Part shown: one piece after another, positions 6,922 through 10,256 of the stretch | Numbering within the stretch: the stretch's first letter is position 1 | Layout: every line of letters begins with the position of its first letter | Origin: Candidatus Cloacimonadota bacterium | GTDB lineage: Bacteria > Cloacimonadota > Cloacimonadia > JGIOTU-2 | Direction: 5' to 3' | Assembly: GCA_014384665.1 (NCBI GenBank) | Contig: JACNFI010000425.1 | Span: 1 to 10,256, forward strand | Length of the DNA: 10,256 nucleotides | Translations under genes and position numbers: made by a program | The notes under the pieces: generated by a model | Told to the model about the DNA's origin: nothing | Databases searched by the model: none | What the model saw: the letters and a program-made list of their open reading frames with translations, nothing else

Positions 6922-7677
6922 TTATCCAAAATGACCGCTGATGTAATTTTCTGTTAATTTATTTTTTGGTCTTGAAAACATCTGGTTTGTTTCTCCGAAC
7001 TCTATGACTTCTCCGAGATAGAGAAATCCTGTAAAATCCGATACTCGTGATGCCTGTTGCATATTATGTGTAACCACAATGATTGTATATTGTTCTTTCA
7101 ATCTCATCATTAGTTCTTCTATTTTGAATGTACCTGCTGGGTCAAGAGCAGAGCAGGGCTCATCCATAAGAATAATCTCTGGCTCAATAGCAATTGCCCT
7201 CGCAATACATAATCTTTGTTGCTGTCCCCCTGAGAGTTCCATAGCAGAATCATTTAGATGGTCTTTTACTTCATTCCAAAGCACTGCGGCTTTCAGGCTT
7301 CTCTCAACTATTTCCGGGATTTTACTCTTTCTCATCTTATTTATCTTTAAGCCATAAGCAACATTATCATAAATTGATTTTGGAAAAGGATTCGGTTTTT
7401 GAAACACCATCCCAACCTTTCTGCGAAGAACCGATACATTAGTATTATTGTTGTAAATATTTTTGTCGTCAACAATCACTTTCCCCTTAATTATTGTATT
7501 ATCAATTAAGTCGTTCATCCTGTTTAAGCATCGCAGAAAAGTTGATTTTCCGCAGCCAGATGGACCCATTATTGCTGTTACGGACTTTTGGGGTATTGTT
7601 AAACTCACATCTTTCAAAATATGTTTTTTCCCAAACCAGAGATTTAGATTTTCAGTTAAAATTTTACTTTTTACCAT
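6922..7677 (-). CDS. pstB: Phosphate ABC transporter ATP-binding protein PstB
   Basis: ATPase subunit of the high-affinity phosphate importer; two copies sit on the cytoplasmic face of PstC/PstA. The 251 residues are typical. Visible motifs: Walker A GPSGCGKST (38-46), Q-loop FQKPNPFP (92-99), which is characteristic of PstB, ABC signature LSGGQQQR (148-155), Walker B IILMDEP (168-174) with D-loop SALDP, and switch His204 in VVTHNMQQA. The ATG at 7677 overlaps the last codons of pstA by 7 bp, which suggests translational coupling. The downstream gap to phoU carries a hairpin and a tandem repeat. Confidence 0.97.
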   Translation of the reverse strand: MVKSKILTENLNLWFGKKHILKDVSLTIPQKSVTAIMGPSGCGKSTFLRCLNRMNDLIDNTIIKGKVIVDDKNIYNNNTNVSVLRRKVGMVFQKPNPFPKSIYDNVAYGLKINKMRKSKIPEIVERSLKAAVLWNEVKDHLNDSAMELSGGQQQRLCIARAIAIEPEIILMDEPCSALDPAGTFKIEELMMRLKEQYTIIVVTHNMQQASRVSDFTGFLYLGEVIEFGETNQMFSRPKNKLTENYISGHFG

Positions 7678-8519
7678 TTTTTTGCCTTTCTTGCTCTATA
7701 TCGTATAATTATTGCAACAAGATTTATTAAAAGGACTAACATCAAAAGAACTAAAGCAGTTCCATAAGCGATAGGCATTTGAAATTCAGGTTTTGTGCCT
7801 TCTGTCATCAAAGCGTAAATATGATAGGGAAGAGCCATAACCTCATCAAAGATTGAAGTGGGGAGATGACGGTTATAAAATGTTGCTGCTGTAAAAAGAA
7901 TTGGAGCCGTCTCACCTGCTGCTCTCCCGATACCCAGAATCGCTCCTGTTAGAATTCCTGGCAATGCTGTCGGCAGCACTACATTTTTTACCGTTTGCCA
8001 TTTAGTTCCACCTAATGCAAAAGATGCTTCTCTAAAATCATTTGGAACAGAGGCAATCGCTTCTTCTGTTGACCTGATGATTATTGGCAAAATCAGAATT
8101 CCCAGTGTTAGTGAACCAGAAAATACTGACACTCCAAAATCAAAAAATTTTACAAATACTGCAAGACCAAAAAGGCCAAAAACTACGGATGGAACACCAG
8201 CAAGATTATTTACTCCAACTCTGATAACTCTTATTATTCGTCTCCCCTTTGCATATTCTTTTAGATAGATTGAACCTAAGATGCCCAAAGGTAAAGCAAA
8301 TATAACAGCTCCAATAGAAAGAAGAAAAGTACCAACAATTGCTGGGAAAATACCGCCTTTGGTCATTCCTTCCTTGGGAAACTCTAAAAGAAATGAGAGA
8401 GATAGCACCTTTGAGCCATTTATACATATTACCAAAAGGAGTGAAAGCAGAAAGACAATAGTAATAATAACTGAAATTCTTAATACAAGAAATCCAAGAT
8501 TTTGTTTAAGTTTTCTCAT
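7671..8519 (-). CDS. pstA: Phosphate ABC transporter permease PstA
   Basis: One of two inner-membrane permease subunits forming the phosphate channel with PstC. The start is set at ATG 8519, giving 282 residues (MRKLKQNLGFLVLRISVI), with AGGT a few bases upstream; an in-frame GTG at 8540 would add seven residues. An N-terminal membrane helix is followed by five more hydrophobic segments. The conserved EAA-type loop that contacts PstB reads REASFALGGTKWQTVKNVVLPTALPGI in two parts around ALGGTKW. AAGETAPILFTA and the C-terminal YGTALVLLMLVLLINL helix are as in the family. It overlaps pstB by 7 bp downstream. Unusually, a 443-bp gap full of palindromes separates it from pstC. Confidence 0.95.
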   Translation of the reverse strand: MRKLKQNLGFLVLRISVIITIVFLLSLLLVICINGSKVLSLSFLLEFPKEGMTKGGIFPAIVGTFLLSIGAVIFALPLGILGSIYLKEYAKGRRIIRVIRVGVNNLAGVPSVVFGLFGLAVFVKFFDFGVSVFSGSLTLGILILPIIIRSTEEAIASVPNDFREASFALGGTKWQTVKNVVLPTALPGILTGAILGIGRAAGETAPILFTAATFYNRHLPTSIFDEVMALPYHIYALMTEGTKPEFQMPIAYGTALVLLMLVLLINLVAIIIRYRARKAKKW

Positions 8520-8546
8520 TGTACCTGAAAATAGCCACACAGATTA

Positions 8547-8612
8547 CACACCCCATCTCCCGATAAATGAGCCTCAGGCTCATAAATCGGGATCCACCCC
8601 TCTCAAGAGGGG
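8547..8612. repeat. Palindromic module, left copy (outer layer of nested element)
   Basis: Contains a 35-nt hairpin at 8558-8592 with 16-nt arms (14 of 16 paired) around tca, then cccctct-ca-agagggg at 8597-8612. Its reverse complement runs from AGAGGGG through CCCGA...TCGGGAG to GGGGTGTG, the same order of blocks as at 8868-8904. The two are thus inverted copies of one module bracketing the central element. Confidence 0.65.
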
Positions 8613-8626
8613 ATTTTTTAGAAATT

Positions 8627-8656
8627 CCCCTCTATCAAGCTATCCATTATACACAA
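8627..8656. repeat. 30-bp inverted repeat, left arm
   Basis: Matches the reverse complement of 8846-8875 at 24 of 30 positions, with an unbroken 13-bp block at the inner end (ccattatacacaa). It lies inside the module at 8547-8612 and outside the element at 8684-8831. Both arms contain a TATAAT box, on opposite strands, but I see no convincing -35 hexamer for either. Confidence 0.75.
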
Positions 8657-8683
8657 GTCTGTAGATCATTTAATATAGAGTGT

Positions 8684-8831
8684 TTAGAAGCCCACGATTT
8701 TAATCGTGGGAACGATATCAAAACCATATTTTTAACCATTTTAATGGTTTCTTAATTTGGTAAACCGTTGAAACGGTTGACAATTTCCACTTTTCTTTTT
8801 AATACCCACAAATGAATTTGTGGGCTTCTAA
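8684..8831. mobile_element. MITE-like element: 148 bp, 12-bp inverted ends, four internal hairpins
   Basis: Perfect terminal inverted repeats ttagaagcccac (8684-8695) and its complement (8820-8831). Inside are four regular hairpins: 9-bp arms at 8691-8710 (cccacgatt, loop tt), 7-bp arms at 8734-8749 (aaccatt, loop tt), 7-bp arms at 8763-8778 (aaccgtt, loop ga) and 9-bp arms at 8805-8824 (cccacaaat, loop ga). The outer hairpins share bases with the inverted ends, so the element can fold as one large stem or as a row of four. No coding potential. It is probably a non-autonomous mobile element; the mobility is inferred from the form. Confidence 0.65.
8777..8805 (+). promoter_or_regulatory. Candidate promoter inside the MITE-like element, antisense to pst
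   Basis: TTGACA (8777-8782), a 17-nt spacer and TAATAC (8800-8805) form a near-ideal sigma-70 promoter on the plus strand. It points toward the 3' end of pstC on the opposite strand. The -35 box overlaps the last arm of the third hairpin. No transcript is shown by sequence alone. Confidence 0.35.
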
Positions 8832-8845
8832 GGAGAATTCCATAT

Positions 8846-8904
8846 TTGTGTATAATGGTAAGCTATCAAGAGGGGTCTTCCCGACTTGTCGGGGAGGGGG
8901 TGTG
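8846..8904. repeat. Right arm of the 30-bp inverted repeat and right copy of the palindromic module
   Basis: 8846-8875 is the inverted partner of 8627-8656. Overlapping it, 8868-8904 is the inverted partner of 8547-8612, with cccgac-tt-gtcggg (8880-8893) and the end block ggggtgtg. A further hairpin, tcccgat with atcggga (8927-8948), follows 15 bp from the pstC stop codon; on the transcribed strand it is just downstream of pstC and might limit read-through. Confidence 0.65.
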
Positions 8905-8962
8905 TTATTTTCATACTCCTTTGTCCTCCCGATGAATCGGAATCGGGATCGGCATGAATGTT

Positions 8963-9877
8963 TCATCTGAATTGGGCATATTTTTTCCGATGTATAACCC
9001 AGTCTGTTAATAAGTTAAAACCCAAAGTTATAAAGAAAAGCACCAAAGCAATTGCGAAAAGAGAATGATAGTGAAGACTTCCCATTGGTGATTCTCCCAT
9101 TTCAGCAGCAATAGTAGCAGTCATTGGACGAACTGGTTGAAAAATGGATTTAGGTATTTGGGCTGCCCCACCCGCAACCATAAGTACAGTCATCGTCTCG
9201 CCTATTGCTCTACCTAAGCCCAAAATAATACTGGCAATAATTCCTGAAGATGCCGCAGGAACGAGTATTCTTGTTATTGTCTCCCATTTTGTTGCACCAA
9301 GAGCATAAGACGCTTTGCCAAGTGCTTTGGGAACAGCAGAGATAGAATCTTCAGCAATGCTTGTTATCGTTGGAAGTGCCATCATTCCAAGAATCAATGA
9401 GGCTGTAAAACAGTTCAACCCAGTTGGTATATTAAACACTTTTTGAATCAAAGGTGCGAGAAAGACCATTCCAAAAAAGCCATAAATTACAGAAGGAATA
9501 CTCGCCAAAAGTTCTATAACAGGTTTTAATAATTCCCTTATTTTGGGATGAGCCAACTCTGCTATGTATATCGCAGACCCGATACCTAATGGAACCGCGA
9601 CTATAAGTGCACCCACAGTAACTAATAATGAACCAACAATTAGAGGTAATATTCCGAAATCTGGCGGTTCATGAGTCGGATGCCAGGATTTGCCAAAAAT
9701 GAACCGAAAGATTTTCACTTCTCTAAAAATTGGCAGCCCTTCTGTGAACAGAGTTATAGTTATTCCGAGTAGAAAGATGATAGATAGAAATGCACAAAGA
9801 AGTAAAATGTATTTAATATACTTTTCTTTCTTCATTGGAGTTAGAATTTTTCTATTTTTTATTATTCTTAAAATCAT
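8963..9877 (-). CDS. pstC: Phosphate ABC transporter permease PstC
   Basis: Second inner-membrane permease of the Pst importer. The longest form has 304 residues from ATG 9877. An ATG at 9835 would give 290 residues starting MKKEKYIKYILLLCAFLSI and would avoid overlap with the small reading frame upstream; neither has a strong ribosome binding site. A membrane helix follows the basic N-terminus, then the periplasmic segment 'GKSWHPTHEPPDFGILPLIVGSLL' (seen in two parts around HEPPDFGILP), typical of PstC. The EAA-type loop contains ASYALGATKWETITRILVPA, and GRAIGETMTVLMVAGG follows. Six hydrophobic segments in all. No pstS precedes it; mgsA does. Confidence 0.95.
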   Translation of the reverse strand: MILRIIKNRKILTPMKKEKYIKYILLLCAFLSIIFLLGITITLFTEGLPIFREVKIFRFIFGKSWHPTHEPPDFGILPLIVGSLLVTVGALIVAVPLGIGSAIYIAELAHPKIRELLKPVIELLASIPSVIYGFFGMVFLAPLIQKVFNIPTGLNCFTASLILGMMALPTITSIAEDSISAVPKALGKASYALGATKWETITRILVPAASSGIIASIILGLGRAIGETMTVLMVAGGAAQIPKSIFQPVRPMTATIAAEMGESPMGSLHYHSLFAIALVLFFITLGFNLLTDWVIHRKKYAQFR

Positions 9878-9998
9878 CTATATCTTTTCTTTTTTTATAT
9901 TTTTCAAAAAATTCATCAACTGTTTTTTTAACAACAGAATAATAACTAATTCCCATAAAAATCATTATTACAATTGAAATGCAGATAAAGATAATCAC
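9852..9998 (-). CDS. Possible small single-pass membrane protein (48 aa)
   Basis: From GTG at 9998 to TAG at 9852, this frame encodes VIIFICISIVIMIFMGISYY, a hydrophobic stretch long enough for one membrane helix, then a lysine-rich charged tail (KKTVDEFFEKYKKRKDIDDF). GGGG lies about 10 nt upstream of the GTG. It sits 33 bp after mgsA on the same strand and overlaps the longest pstC start by 26 bp, or stops 16 bp before the shorter one, which fits an operon gene. I recognise no family. In AT-rich DNA a hydrophobic open frame of this size can arise by chance, so it is tentative. Confidence 0.4.
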   Translation of the reverse strand: MIIFICISIVIMIFMGISYYSVVKKTVDEFFEKYKKRKDIDDFKNNKK

Positions 9999-10031
9999 TT
10001 TCGTATTATCCCCAAGATTGTGAGATAGCTA

Positions 10032-10256
10032 TCACATCTTACAAAAACCTTTCAGTAAGTATTCTGCTGAAGCCAAATTTGTAACTAATGGCACATTATG
10101 AACATCGCATACTCTAAGTAATGCGGATATATCAGGTTCATGCGGCTGAGCTGTTAATGGGTCTCGCAAGAAAATAACCAAGTCTATATCACCACTTGCA
10201 ATAAGCCCTCCAATTTGTAAATCACCACCATCAGGACCACCAAGCATTTGCTTTAC
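10032..10256 (-). CDS. mgsA: Methylglyoxal synthase, C-terminal part
   Basis: Converts dihydroxyacetone phosphate to methylglyoxal and phosphate (EC 4.2.3.3), the entry to a glycolytic bypass in the cytoplasm. Only the last 74 codons and the stop are in the window; the N-terminus, with its first catalytic region, lies beyond 10256. Family motifs are clear: LGGPDGGDLQIGGLIASGDI, then VIFLRDPLTAQPHEPDISAL with the conserved His-x-Pro-Asp segment, then ALLRVCDVHNVPLVTNLASA. It ends soon after this (KGFCKM), as in shorter bacterial forms. In E. coli this enzyme is inhibited by inorganic phosphate, which makes its position upstream of pstCAB-phoU meaningful. Confidence 0.93.
   Translation of the reverse strand, partial: VKQMLGGPDGGDLQIGGLIASGDIDLVIFLRDPLTAQPHEPDISALLRVCDVHNVPLVTNLASAEYLLKGFCKM

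Noticed and set aside
8540..8664. Plus-strand coding frame across 8281-8664
   Set aside because: It is antisense to pstA and then runs through palindromic repeats; no ribosome binding site or protein-like pattern.

Overview
AT-rich bacterial chromosome segment. A C-terminal FlgD-like/type IX (Por)-style sorting domain behind a repetitive beta-helix surface protein points to the FCB group. The wording of that domain and of the 'DADPLFVGGDPF...GSPCIDAG' stretch is most like Candidatus Cloacimonadota (WWE1). The phylum is inferred from motif style, not from a database search.

Layout. 1-920: an IS1595-type insertion sequence on the minus strand, cut by the window edge, with a short palindrome inserted in frame in its transposase. 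About 1000-1066: a decayed fragment of a sibling transposase. 1136-1617: eight perfect 57-bp tandem units plus a 26-bp partial one; the 26-bp word is an inverted copy of the sequence upstream of the transposase, so the array seems to be built from an IS end. 1619-2362: the C-terminal part of a secreted beta-helix protein whose 5' part is lost exactly at the array. 2411-3445 ruvB and 3769-5748 uvrB, both minus, are separated by about 320 bp of palindromes. 5766-5853: a small CCCCAATT-ended palindromic element at the uvrB start. 6013-6088: a CAU-anticodon tRNA (+) with a recognisable promoter. 6146-10256, all minus: phoU, pstB, pstA, pstC, a possible 48-aa membrane protein and the C-terminal end of mgsA.

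The mgsA-pstCAB-phoU block forms a physiological unit. PstC and PstA form the phosphate permease, PstB powers it and PhoU couples it to regulation; MgsA starts the methylglyoxal bypass, an enzyme class known to be inhibited by phosphate. No pstS (phosphate-binding protein) is in the window, although both ends of pstCAB are visible. The pstC-pstA gap holds a nested set of hairpins and inverted repeats (about 8547-8948) that looks like a non-autonomous mobile element and may change relative expression of the two permease halves.

The recurring theme is small palindromic elements with CCC/GGG stems in nearly every intergenic space and once inside a gene. No CRISPR array, phage gene or defence system is visible. 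The best candidates for something undescribed are the IS-end array and the palindrome families.
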